DNA from: Pontibacter sp. HSC-36F09
GTDB taxonomy: Bacteria; Bacteroidota; Bacteroidia; Cytophagales; Hymenobacteraceae
Assembly: GCF_024171605.1 (NCBI RefSeq)
Contig: NZ_JALKAA010000001.1
Coordinates: 744,001-808,000 of the forward strand
DNA: 64,000 nucleotides
Direction of reading: 5' to 3'
In this document: positions 16,211-24,595 of the stretch, in pieces
How the letters are laid out: every line of letters begins with the position of its first letter
How positions within the stretch are numbered: position 1 is the stretch's first letter
Made by a program: the position numbers and the translations under genes
The notes under the pieces: generated by a model
What the model saw: the letters and a program-made list of their open reading frames with translations, nothing else
What the model was told of the DNA's origin: nothing
The model's database searches: none

Positions 16211-19200
16211 TTAGAATAAAAAGCCGAAGCTTAATGTCCACAGCCTTTCCACATCGCCTTTGGCGTAGGTCAGCACGATAACGTTTTTCTGCATAATATC
16301 GGCCCATACACCGCCGCCTATACCTGTATGCAGGCTGCGGAAGAAGGCAGAATCGCGCTCGCCGTCCTGGTACACGCGACCCACATCGTACAAGCCCAGT
16401 ACTCCGAGCCTCCCCGGCGTCAGGTATAGGTTAAAGTCAAGGAGCGAGAGGCGGGCTTCGGCGTTGGCATAGATGGCACTGCGGCCGGCAAACCGGGTAC
16501 GGCGGTAGCCGCGCATGTTGTCCATACCGCCCAGCGTGTTGGCCTGGTAGAAGCGAAAGTCGCCGAAGTTATGCGCTGCCCCCAGACGGCCCGCCCAGGT
16601 GAGCTGGAACGGGAAGCCAGGTGTCAGGTAGAAGGCGAACTCAGAGCTTACGTGGGTATAGCTCAGCCCCTCACCGTCGGTCTGCTTGTTGTAACTCACG
16701 CGGTTATGCAGACGCATGCCGATGCGCGGGTTCTTCTGATTGCCCTCTCCTAGCACATCCATGTCGGCAAAAGCCATCACACCCACGTAGTGCTGCGATT
16801 CGAAACGGTCCTGCTCAAAGTCGTAAGTGCCTGGCTCCATCCGGCCGCTCAGTGCCTCGTTTACCAGATAGGTGTCATGTTCGGAGTTCACTACCCGGAA
16901 GCGGTCGTAGGTAGGGCCTATACCTACTTTGAAGAAAGGTGCCAGGTTGTTGTTGAGCGTTGCGCCCACGTTCACCCGCTTGAACCGAACACGGTAGAAG
17001 GAGTCATCCGCCCCATCCTGCTGGTGCGTGTCGTTGCCGTAGCCGTAGAAGTTGCGCTGGTATTGCGGCCCCTGTATGGCAGCATTCACACCGATGTTCC
17101 AGTTACCGAACACCTGCCGCACATCGCCGGTATAGCGCACGTTAAATGAGTTTGTGTGAAAGGCATAATTGCCCTCCAGCAGGTGCTCCGAAGCATAGGG
17201 CGATTTGCGGAACTTGTGGGTGCGGGCCAGTATACCGGCTCCCAAAAACAGCCCGTCGTCCACGTTGTACTCCAGCGACAGACGAGGCCCCAGGTAGGGT
17301 AGTTTGTAATTATCCCGGTCATAAAAATTCACATCCGGGCTAATACTGGTACGGACTTTTGTTTCAGGCCCGAAGTTGAACATGTTTCCTTCTTCTGTAT
17401 CGTACACAATCGTGTGCCGTTTAATGCCGGCCACACGCGAGTTATCGGTGATCACATCCTCGTCATTTCCCCCAATGATGCGCACCACGATGCCTTTGTT
17501 CACATCTCCCTTCACTTCAAAAATATCTTTGCCGCGTTGCCCGTACATGCGCAGCTCTTCGGTTTCAGGGGTATAGAAGGTGCGCTTGTAAAGAGTGTCG
17601 CGCAGCACACCCTCTTTGTTAATCTTGTATACCGTCAGGTGGGTTTCCTCGTCATTGAGGCGGTTCACTACAAAGTGCTCGTGCTTGTCGCTCCCGGCTA
17701 CGTCTACCATTTCAGCGAGGTGTTCGTAATAGGCCTCGGCCGCCTGCGGCAGCTTATCGCGGCGTGAGCGCAGTTTGGCTTTGATGTCCTCGCCAGATAT
17801 AGTCCGCACCTCTTCCGGCCACTGGTTGATGGCCTCTTCAATTACCTGATCCGTTACACCTGCCTTTATCTCTTCGGCAATGCGGATCCAGTCCTGCCGG
17901 GTGATGGACGAGGTAAAGGTGCGGTCGATGGTAAGTGCACTCAGGTTAAGCCCTACAATGTCAGGGAAGTCGTGGCCGAAGTTCTGGACGTTGCGCACGC
18001 CCCACTTCCGGGTGGCCAGCCAGGGTATAATGCCGTCCGCTTTGAAGAACACCTGGTCACGGTCTTCGGGCACCGGGATGTATACCTTGCCACTGTCGGT
18101 CTTCTCTTCTTTCCAGCGCCACTGCCCCTCGTGTCGGTCCCAGTCGCCTACGAGCATATCGAACAGTCTGGCACGCACAAACTCCTGCTGGTTCACTTTG
18201 TTGTCGTTGTCCTGCCGCAGCTCCTTCAGCACTTTATCTGTACCGACCAGGTTCTCGGCAAAGCCCAGGCTCTTCACGTCCTCGTGGTTCTCGTCGGCAT
18301 CCTCCTCCAGAAAAGCCAGCGTGTTGCTGAACTCATCCATATACTGGCGCAGGTATGGCGTTTGGGGAATGTACACCAGTTTCGGATTAGTATGGAACAC
18401 GCCGGCCCCATCTGCCAGCCTGGGTATAGCCAGAGCACCGTAAGGGTGCTGGGCTGAAATCTGGTCCTGCAACAAGGCTTTGGCAGCGGTTTGGCGCAGA
18501 TACTCCGGCAACGCCATCGTCGGGTCCTTATCGACGGTGCGCAAGGTATACTCGCGGGCATCGGGATTACGCACTTTCAGGGATGCCGTTTGCTTACCGC
18601 CCCCCTTCTGGTAGGGTGTGAGCCCGCCCAACTCATTGCGCATGTCCAGCAAGGGCACTTCCACCGGGGTGGCCCACTCGCGGCGGTAGTGATCGCCCAG
18701 CATGGTGCGGCGCAGCCCTTTGGCAGTGTAATTATCGTTGGCAGCCACCACAATAGTACTGTCCGTGTAGTTGGTTTCGTCTACTATGGCTGACCGCTTG
18801 CGGCGCGGCTCCTTGGCATAGAGCGGCGTCCGGAAGGTCATGGTGCCCTCCGATCCGTCGCCCTCCGGCGTCCAGTATTCCACCCAGGCCTCCCCGTTTT
18901 CGTAATACATCAGCTTGGCAAAACCTTTCACCTGGTGGGTGTACATGGCGTTGCCGCCTGGCTTTACGTGCTGTATCTTACAACCCGATCCACTAACAAT
19001 GTGAGCCAGTTTGTTGTGCTTGAAATGCTGCAGGGAGTGCTCGTGACCGGCAGCATACACAATGTTATCATACTTATCAAAGATGTTGAGCAGCCCCTCG
19101 ATGTAAGCGTTGTAGCGCGGGTGCGGAATGTCCTGCAGGATGCCGCCGTACTTGCGGGCAAACGGATAGATGGACCCGATGACAGGCAGCGGCAGGTAGA

Positions 19201-20020
19201 TCCAGTCGCGCAGCATGGTGAGCGGGAAAATGTGGTCTTTCAAGGTGAAGAATCCACCGTGATTACCGCGCGTGAACAGAGGGTGGTGCGCAACTACCAC
19301 GATGTTGGAGCCCTGATGCTTTTCTATGATATCCTCCAGTTTTACCAGGAAGTCTGCCTCTGTAGACGCCCAGCAGTTGCTGCCCGCTCCGTAAGGGCGC
19401 TCCCAGGGGTGCAGCCACCACTCAGAGTCCAGCGCAATTAACACAACATCATCGCTTATCTTCACTTCATAAGGACCAGGACAGCCATCGCCCGGCACAT
19501 AGAAGTCACCGCCCACCACAATGCCCTCTTCCGTCAGGTACTCATTCACGTAGTTCTGCTGGCGCACCACAAACTCGAGCCCGCCGCGGCCGCTGTGGTT
19601 CCAGTCGTGGTTGCCCGGAATCATGTATTTCTCTCCCTGGTAGCCCCGCAGCACATCAAGCTGGGCGTTCAGGCGCTGTTCTGATACTTCCCGGTCATAG
19701 CGCCCTGGCTCAGGCAGACCGTTATGGTACACGTTGTCTCCCAGAAAGACGGTCGTGCTTTGCGCGCCGGCTTCGTTCATCTGCTTTTGCATAAGCTTGA
19801 GCGAGGGCTCCTGCTGCTTCAGGTCGGGTGCGCCCACGTCGCCGATCAGAAACACGGTATAATTTACTTTGTTATCAGCTTTGGGCTCGGTTTGCTGCCA
19901 GTTGAGCACATCGCGGCTGTAGTAAGGTTTTTTGGTGGCGCAGGCTTGCAAAAGCACTAAAAAAAAGCCCACAGCCAGAGGACGCAGGATAAGAGGTATA
20001 AGGTGAAGACGGTTTTTCAT
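16211..20020 (-). CDS. Metallophosphoesterase/outer-membrane barrel fusion lipoprotein
   Basis: This 1269-residue protein has a lipoprotein signal with lipobox LLQAC (Cys27). A calcineurin-like phosphoesterase domain follows, with IGDVGAPD (Asp61), GDNVYHNG (Asp95), GNHDWNH (136-142), then HHPLF and GHEHSLQ, all metal ligands present. The middle part includes FDMLVGDWDRHEGQWRW, and the C-terminal third is a beta-barrel like bacterial surface antigen (D15/BamA) domains (NTLGGMDNMRGYRRTRFAGRS; end at Phe). It is probably an outer-membrane-anchored phosphatase. I chose the internal ATG at 20020 because it places the signal at the start. Substrate unknown. Confidence 0.85.
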   Translation of the reverse strand: MKNRLHLIPLILRPLAVGFFLVLLQACATKKPYYSRDVLNWQQTEPKADNKVNYTVFLIGDVGAPDLKQQEPSLKLMQKQMNEAGAQSTTVFLGDNVYHNGLPEPGRYDREVSEQRLNAQLDVLRGYQGEKYMIPGNHDWNHSGRGGLEFVVRQQNYVNEYLTEEGIVVGGDFYVPGDGCPGPYEVKISDDVVLIALDSEWWLHPWERPYGAGSNCWASTEADFLVKLEDIIEKHQGSNIVVVAHHPLFTRGNHGGFFTLKDHIFPLTMLRDWIYLPLPVIGSIYPFARKYGGILQDIPHPRYNAYIEGLLNIFDKYDNIVYAAGHEHSLQHFKHNKLAHIVSGSGCKIQHVKPGGNAMYTHQVKGFAKLMYYENGEAWVEYWTPEGDGSEGTMTFRTPLYAKEPRRKRSAIVDETNYTDSTIVVAANDNYTAKGLRRTMLGDHYRREWATPVEVPLLDMRNELGGLTPYQKGGGKQTASLKVRNPDAREYTLRTVDKDPTMALPEYLRQTAAKALLQDQISAQHPYGALAIPRLADGAGVFHTNPKLVYIPQTPYLRQYMDEFSNTLAFLEEDADENHEDVKSLGFAENLVGTDKVLKELRQDNDNKVNQQEFVRARLFDMLVGDWDRHEGQWRWKEEKTDSGKVYIPVPEDRDQVFFKADGIIPWLATRKWGVRNVQNFGHDFPDIVGLNLSALTIDRTFTSSITRQDWIRIAEEIKAGVTDQVIEEAINQWPEEVRTISGEDIKAKLRSRRDKLPQAAEAYYEHLAEMVDVAGSDKHEHFVVNRLNDEETHLTVYKINKEGVLRDTLYKRTFYTPETEELRMYGQRGKDIFEVKGDVNKGIVVRIIGGNDEDVITDNSRVAGIKRHTIVYDTEEGNMFNFGPETKVRTSISPDVNFYDRDNYKLPYLGPRLSLEYNVDDGLFLGAGILARTHKFRKSPYASEHLLEGNYAFHTNSFNVRYTGDVRQVFGNWNIGVNAAIQGPQYQRNFYGYGNDTHQQDGADDSFYRVRFKRVNVGATLNNNLAPFFKVGIGPTYDRFRVVNSEHDTYLVNEALSGRMEPGTYDFEQDRFESQHYVGVMAFADMDVLGEGNQKNPRIGMRLHNRVSYNKQTDGEGLSYTHVSSEFAFYLTPGFPFQLTWAGRLGAAHNFGDFRFYQANTLGGMDNMRGYRRTRFAGRSAIYANAEARLSLLDFNLYLTPGRLGVLGLYDVGRVYQDGERDSAFFRSLHTGIGGGVWADIMQKNVIVLTYAKGDVERLWTLSFGFLF

Positions 20021-20342
20021 AAGATTCTGTGTGTACGGGGTGTCCTGTCTAGCGAAAGCAAGTGTGGCGGCAACAACACTTCGTTTGGAGTTGTGCTTGC
20101 TGTCGTTCGGCAAGGACTAAAAGCGATGGTTGGTTTCGGTAGTGCATGGTTGGTGTCAGCGACTGAAGGTAACATCGGGGTTACGTCCGGGCTGAGATAA
20201 ATAACGTAGGGCAGCTGCATTAAGTTTTTGCTTTACTATATAGGGCATTGTGTGCATCGTGGTCGGTCCTTTCAACAAAAACCAGTATTCACCGTAACGG
20301 CAAAAGAATACAAGCACCACCCTATAACCGCCGCTCACAACT
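20021..20342. other. Divergent intergenic region (322 bp)
   Basis: This spacer lies between the divergent phosphoesterase/barrel gene and the HD/Pycsar-like gene, and should hold both promoters. I see no clean TAnnTTTG box and no RNA gene or repeat. Confidence 0.4.
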
Positions 20343-21671
20343 ATGCACCACTTGCAGAGCTCCCTGACCATGGCGGCAGATACCATTATGGAAGAACAAG
20401 ATATCGTCAAGCAAGCCAGTGAGTACGTTTTCAGGCTTTTTAAGGAACAGCTGTCCAAGAAGCTTGTCTATCACAATTACAAACACACTTTCGAGACTGC
20501 CAATGAAGCCCGGCAACTGGGCGAACTGTACGGTTTTAGCCCTGAGGAACTGCAGGACCTGGAGCTGGCCGCCTGGTTTCATGATACGGGTTATATTAAA
20601 ACCTACGACGGACATGAGGAAGAAAGCGTAGGTTATGCTACTTCCTGGCTGCAGAAGATGAACTACCCACCTGAGCGCATCGCCCGTGTGACTGACTGCA
20701 TCATGGCCACCAGGCACGGTATCAAACCCCAGTCTCTGCTGCAGGAGGTGATCGTGGATGCGGACATGGCCAATATCGGCAAAGAAACCTTCTTCGCCAC
20801 AGCCGAACTGCTGCGTGTGGAGTGGGAAATATTCAAAGACAAGTTTTTCACAGATCAGGAGTGGGCGCAGTTTCAGATGGAGTTTCTGCTCTCCACCACT
20901 TTTTACACCGCGAAGGCCCAGCACAAATATGCCGAGCAGCTCGGCCTGAACATACAGGAGCAGCGCAACCAGTTGCAGAAAGAGTCGAAGAAGCTGAAGA
21001 AGGAAGAGAAAGAGCAGCGCGAGACACTGGCCCAGCCCAAGCGCGGCATCGAAACCATGTTCCGCAACACCTACCGCACGCACCTGAACCTGAGCGCCAT
21101 CGCCGACAACAAGGCCAACATGATGATCAGCCTCAACGCCATCATCATGTCCGTGATCATCACCTACCTGAGCACCAAGACCTCCATTACGGGGGCTGAG
21201 TTTGCCCAGCACCGTTCGCTGCTTATACCGGTGGGTACGCTGTTGCTGACCACGCTTGGCTCGGTGATCTTCGCCATTATTTCGGCGCAGCCGGAGGTGA
21301 CGAGTTTCTCTTTCAACCGAAAGAAGATCGACAGCAAAAAAGTGAACCTGCTCTTCTTCGGCAACTTCACCAACATCCCGCTGGAGGATTTTCAAAATGG
21401 CATGCACGAGATCATGCGCGACAAACAATCGCTTTACACAAACATGATCACCGACATCTATTATCTGGGTGAAGTGCTGAGCCGCAAGTATAAGATCCTG
21501 CGCGTTTCCTACTCCATTTTTATGGTGGGGCTGATATTGACCGTGATCGCCTTCGGTATTTCCATCGCCCTGTACGACGAACCTATGCTGGAACCAACCC
21601 CACAGGAGCAGACTCCGCAGGGTCAACAAACTCCGCAAGAACAAGCCCCACAGCAACGGACCAACCAGTAA
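20343..21671 (+). CDS. HD-domain protein fused to Pycsar-effector-like transmembrane domain
   Basis: This 442-residue protein has an N-terminal HD phosphohydrolase domain with His48 (HNYKHT), His80-Asp81 (WFHDTGY) and a later Asp near 139-141 (VDADMANIG), so the metal site looks intact. A charged coiled-coil-like linker (205-235) leads to a membrane domain. That domain begins RNTYRTHLNLSAIADNKANM, the signature I associate with the Pycsar TM effector family, and has likely helices at 259-276, 293-314 and 389-410. The tail is Pro/Gln-rich. No nucleotide cyclase is adjacent. Start could also be the ATG at 20370 or 20388. Domain calls are fairly sure; an immune role is only inferred. Confidence 0.85.
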   Translation: MHHLQSSLTMAADTIMEEQDIVKQASEYVFRLFKEQLSKKLVYHNYKHTFETANEARQLGELYGFSPEELQDLELAAWFHDTGYIKTYDGHEEESVGYATSWLQKMNYPPERIARVTDCIMATRHGIKPQSLLQEVIVDADMANIGKETFFATAELLRVEWEIFKDKFFTDQEWAQFQMEFLLSTTFYTAKAQHKYAEQLGLNIQEQRNQLQKESKKLKKEEKEQRETLAQPKRGIETMFRNTYRTHLNLSAIADNKANMMISLNAIIMSVIITYLSTKTSITGAEFAQHRSLLIPVGTLLLTTLGSVIFAIISAQPEVTSFSFNRKKIDSKKVNLLFFGNFTNIPLEDFQNGMHEIMRDKQSLYTNMITDIYYLGEVLSRKYKILRVSYSIFMVGLILTVIAFGISIALYDEPMLEPTPQEQTPQGQQTPQEQAPQQRTNQ

Positions 21672-21742
21672 ATAGTGGGTATAAGATAAAGCCTGTGCAG
21701 GTTGGCGAAAGCACGCTACCAGCCCGAAAAGTGTAAAACAGG

Positions 21743-21780
21743 AAGAGAGCCCGGCTACTGATGCCAGGCTCTCTTTTTTT
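21743..21780. terminator. Terminator after HD/Pycsar-like gene
   Basis: AGAGAGCC pairs with GGCTCTCT, followed by a T-run. It can also serve the convergent CNNM gene. Confidence 0.8.
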
Positions 21781-21809
21781 GGGAGATTAGATTGGTCTAC
21801 TGATTCAGG

Positions 21810-23105
21810 CTAAGATGCTTCTTCGCTTTCAATGGGCTTTAAAATAACCTTGTCCACCCTGAAACCATCCATGTCCACTATCTCGAACTCGTAGCCGCTG
21901 ACCTGAAACTTGTCGCCGGCGACTGGCAGCTTGTCCAGCTCATAGGAAATGAATCCGGCTAACGTCACATAGTTGTCGGCATCTTTAGGTATAACTTCCC
22001 GCCTCAGTTCCCGGTTGAGGTCATATATCTCCATAGAGCCGTTCACGAGAAGCGACCCATCATCTCTTTTCACGACATCCGGTTCATCATGCTCGTCCAC
22101 GTCCGGAATGTCTCCCACAATGGCTTCCAGGATGTCATGCAGCGTAATGATGCCTTCACTCGAACCGTATTCATCCACTACAATGCCCAGGTACTGCTTC
22201 TGCTTTTTGAAAATGTTCAACACTACGCTTACCATCATCGTTTCGGGAATGTAAATGGGCGGCTGCAGGACACTTTGTAGCGGTTCCCCGTTATTCTCCG
22301 CCAGATACTCGTAGAAGCGCTTTGCCGTCAGTATCCCGATGATCTTATCGAAGCTGCCATCGCCTACCGGAAATTTAGAGTGCGCGCTGTGCTGAATCAT
22401 ATCCCGGATGGCTTCGATGGGCTGATTGATGTCGATGTACTCCACATCCATGCGGTGGGTGCGCAGGTTTTTGGCGCGCTGCTCGGAGTAAGTAAAAATG
22501 TTCTGGTGCAGCTGAATTTCTTCTTTGGCCAGAATGCCCTGCTTGCCTGCTGTCTTTATAATCTGCCGGAGCTCTTCCTCTGACATCTTCTCTTCTGACG
22601 GCTCCTTGATGCCGAGCACTTTGATGACCAGATTAGTGGAGCCGGAGAGCAGCTTCACCAGCGGTAGGGTAAGGGTGGTGAACACCCTGATGATGGGCGC
22701 TACAAAAAGGGCGATGTTGTCGGCATTGCCAAGTGCTATGGTTTTGGGTATCAGCTCCCCGATCACGATGGTGAAGTAAGTGATAAGTCCTATTACCAGC
22801 ACAATGGAGAGCGTATCGGCGTAGGGCGCCAGGAAATTTATACCTGCCAGCCACTGCCTCATATCGTCGGACAGCGCGGCCCCACCATAGGCACCAGACA
22901 CAATACCGATAAGCGTGATACCGACCTGTATGGCTGACAGGAAATTCTCCGGCGATTCGAGTAATTTCAGAACCGTCTCCGCATTTTTGCTTCCCTGCTT
23001 TGCTTTGTTCATAATCCTGTTTCTGTTAACGGAGATGATGGACAGTTCTGACAAGGCGAAGAATCCGTTTAACAGGGTCAGGAGTATTAGAATGACAATT
23101 TCCAT
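21810..23105 (-). CDS. CNNM/CBS/CorC hemolysin-family membrane protein
   Basis: This 431-residue protein has the family order: an N-terminal CNNM (DUF21) membrane domain with three to four helices (NGFFALSELSI, then AIQVGITLIGIVSGAYGG, then IGELIPKTIAL), a CBS pair around residues 205-330 (RTHRMDVEYID; IVVDEYGSSEGIITLHDILEAIVG), and a C-terminal CorC/HlyC domain around 345-425. Relatives (CorB/CorC, YfjD, MpfA) act in magnesium or cobalt efflux/homeostasis in the inner membrane. The haemolysin name is historic and does not imply a toxin. Confidence 0.92.
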   Translation of the reverse strand: MEIVILILLTLLNGFFALSELSIISVNRNRIMNKAKQGSKNAETVLKLLESPENFLSAIQVGITLIGIVSGAYGGAALSDDMRQWLAGINFLAPYADTLSIVLVIGLITYFTIVIGELIPKTIALGNADNIALFVAPIIRVFTTLTLPLVKLLSGSTNLVIKVLGIKEPSEEKMSEEELRQIIKTAGKQGILAKEEIQLHQNIFTYSEQRAKNLRTHRMDVEYIDINQPIEAIRDMIQHSAHSKFPVGDGSFDKIIGILTAKRFYEYLAENNGEPLQSVLQPPIYIPETMMVSVVLNIFKKQKQYLGIVVDEYGSSEGIITLHDILEAIVGDIPDVDEHDEPDVVKRDDGSLLVNGSMEIYDLNRELRREVIPKDADNYVTLAGFISYELDKLPVAGDKFQVSGYEFEIVDMDGFRVDKVILKPIESEEAS

Positions 23106-23434
23106 AAAGGTGTCGGGTAGTGAGAAAGATGAATTACCTGCCTTTATACCTGATGCGATGAAAAGAGTATAAAGAATGCCACTAATTTAAGCAAATCCAC
23201 AGCAAAGCATGCTGTTAATGACACGCGGCATCTTACAAGCATAAAATCATACTTTATTTAAACGTTATACGCCTTTTATGATGTAACCAGAAAAGTTATC
23301 TTTGCACACTCAGTAATTATACTTTGTGCTGTTTAGCTGTAATTCAGGAAAACGTGTAACACAAAGTGTAGCGCATTTTTACAGACAAAGGTAAGAGTAG
23401 GCTGAAATGAACCAGCCAGGTATAAAGTCCATAA
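23106..23434. other. Intergenic region upstream of tRNA-Arg (329 bp)
   Basis: This AT-rich spacer contains the promoter of tRNA-Arg (23274-23304) and one AGGTATA word near 23419. I see no open frame or hairpin of note. Confidence 0.5.
23274..23304 (+). promoter_or_regulatory. Promoter for tRNA-Arg
   Basis: TATCTTTG (23297-23304) is a match to the Bacteroidota -7 box TAnnTTTG, with TTTT 19 bp upstream as a weak -33 element. The predicted start is about 125 bp before the mature tRNA. Confidence 0.6.
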
Positions 23435-23509
23435 GGCCCTGTAGTTCAATGGATAGAATAGGAGTTTCCTAAACTTTAGATAGCAGTTCGATTCTGCTCA
23501 GGGCCACCA
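23435..23509 (+). tRNA. tRNA-Arg (anticodon CCT)
   Basis: The full cloverleaf can be drawn. The acceptor is GGCCCTG/CAGGGCC. The D arm is GTTC/GAAT and the anticodon stem GGAGT/ACTTT, with loop TTCCTAA (anticodon CCT, reading AGG). The T arm is AGCAG/CTGCT with loop TTCGATT. The CCA end is encoded (23507-23509). Confidence 0.95.
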
Positions 23510-23657
23510 TTTTAAGAGTTGTTTTTCAGCGTGATCAGGGAACTAAAACCCAACGGCTCGTCTTAATAGTAAGAGCCTGAGATACTTTGCTAATTCACTA
23601 TATTTTCGAATTTATACTTTCTTTGCTATATTGGAGCTGAAGCCACTCTCTAACACC

Positions 23658-23993
23658 ATGAAAACAACTTTAACTGTATGCTTGCTGGCCCTTTTTGCCA
23701 GTCTTGCTGCCTGCAACAGCGAACAGAGAAGCATGGAAGTGGACGGTTCTGAAGCTACCGTAGCCAGTGAGACCGGGGAACTCCCTATAGATGTGCTGTA
23801 TGCCACCAGGCCCCTGATGGGCGGGGAAGTATACAAAACAGCTAGCTTTCAGGCGGCCAGCCTGCTTCACTTCGACACCACGCAGGTCATTCAGGTGCTC
23901 GACACATCCGATGTGATGTTTGTGAAAGCCCGCGTGCACCGAGACACCACCGCATATACCGGGTTTGTATCCAAAGCTATCCTGCCGGAATAA
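23658..23993 (+). CDS. Small lipoprotein with SH3-like C-terminal region
   Basis: This 111-residue protein has a lipoprotein signal with lipobox SLAAC (Cys19). The mature part (about residues 50-110) shows a five-strand pattern of an SH3-like domain, with SLLHFDTTQVIQVLD, VMFVKARV and GFVSKAILPE at the end, as in bacterial SH3 domains that bind cell-wall material. The internal ATG at 23658 gives the compact signal peptide. Function not known. Confidence 0.75.
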   Translation: MKTTLTVCLLALFASLAACNSEQRSMEVDGSEATVASETGELPIDVLYATRPLMGGEVYKTASFQAASLLHFDTTQVIQVLDTSDVMFVKARVHRDTTAYTGFVSKAILPE

Positions 23994-24009
23994 TCCGCTT
24001 AAGCGTAAA

Positions 24010-24052
24010 ACAAGAAAGGCCGCTCTGTTTACAGAGCGGCCTTTCTTGTTTT
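24010..24052. terminator. Bidirectional terminator
   Basis: A perfect long stem (AACAAGAAAGGCCGCTCTG / CAGAGCGGCCTTTCTTGTT) with a 4-nt loop lies between convergent genes. Confidence 0.92.
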
Positions 24053-24065
24053 TATCAATGCTGCT

Positions 24066-24434
24066 TTATTTAACGACAACCCGTCTGACAGAACTATAGC
24101 CGTCGGCTTCGATCTTGACATAGTATAGCCCCTTGGCAAGCCGGGTCAGGTCTACGGTCTTGGTTGCATGAATGTCAGGGCGGCTGATCACTTCATGATA
24201 CACCTCATTTCCAATCACATTTAAAATGCGCAACTCCACCTGCTGGGTGTTAAGCTGGGCAAACGAAATCGTAAAAACCCCGTTGTTGGGGTTAGGATAA
24301 ATAGCAACTTCCTTTTCCTGTTGCTCCAGGCTCTTACTCTTCGTATCAGCTTGCACGGGAACAGGATCGCGTACCTGGGCATCTGCCAGTAAGACTGTCA
24401 TAAAGAAAAAGAAAGTAAGTATAATTTGCTTCAT
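24066..24434 (-). CDS. Orphan T9SS C-terminal sorting domain with signal peptide
   Basis: This 122-residue protein consists of a signal peptide (hydrophobic residues 4-19, ending ADAQ), a short polar linker of about 20 residues, and a complete type-IX type A sorting domain (IYPNPNNGVFTISF, VELRILNVIGNEVYHEVI, LTRLAKGLYYVKIEADG, RRVVVK). There is no passenger domain. In normal cargo this domain is removed after export. The unit may be a decayed gene, a competitor or regulator of the sorting machinery, or a small secreted product. The reading frame is intact. Confidence 0.85.
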   Translation of the reverse strand: MKQIILTFFFFMTVLLADAQVRDPVPVQADTKSKSLEQQEKEVAIYPNPNNGVFTISFAQLNTQQVELRILNVIGNEVYHEVISRPDIHATKTVDLTRLAKGLYYVKIEADGYSSVRRVVVK

Positions 24435-24595
24435 ATTGAAAATTAAGATTTTGTCCTTCTGATTATATACAAAAGTTGTTCCATATTGTTAACGTTTGGA
24501 GCAACAATTTGTTCTTGCATTTTACGCACCAAATCAGATGCTTTCACCAAATAACAGAAAGTTTTTTTGGACTTAAAACATATTGCCTGTCAATT

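Noticed and set aside
20322..21656. Long antisense frame (444 codons) opposite the HD/Pycsar-like gene
   Set aside because: It mirrors a clear protein with HD and membrane motifs on the other strand; its own sequence is His/Val/Leu-rich shadow sequence.
21810..23105. Calling the CNNM/CBS protein a haemolysin toxin
   Set aside because: The domain set is that of magnesium/cobalt-related membrane proteins; the haemolysin name is historic.
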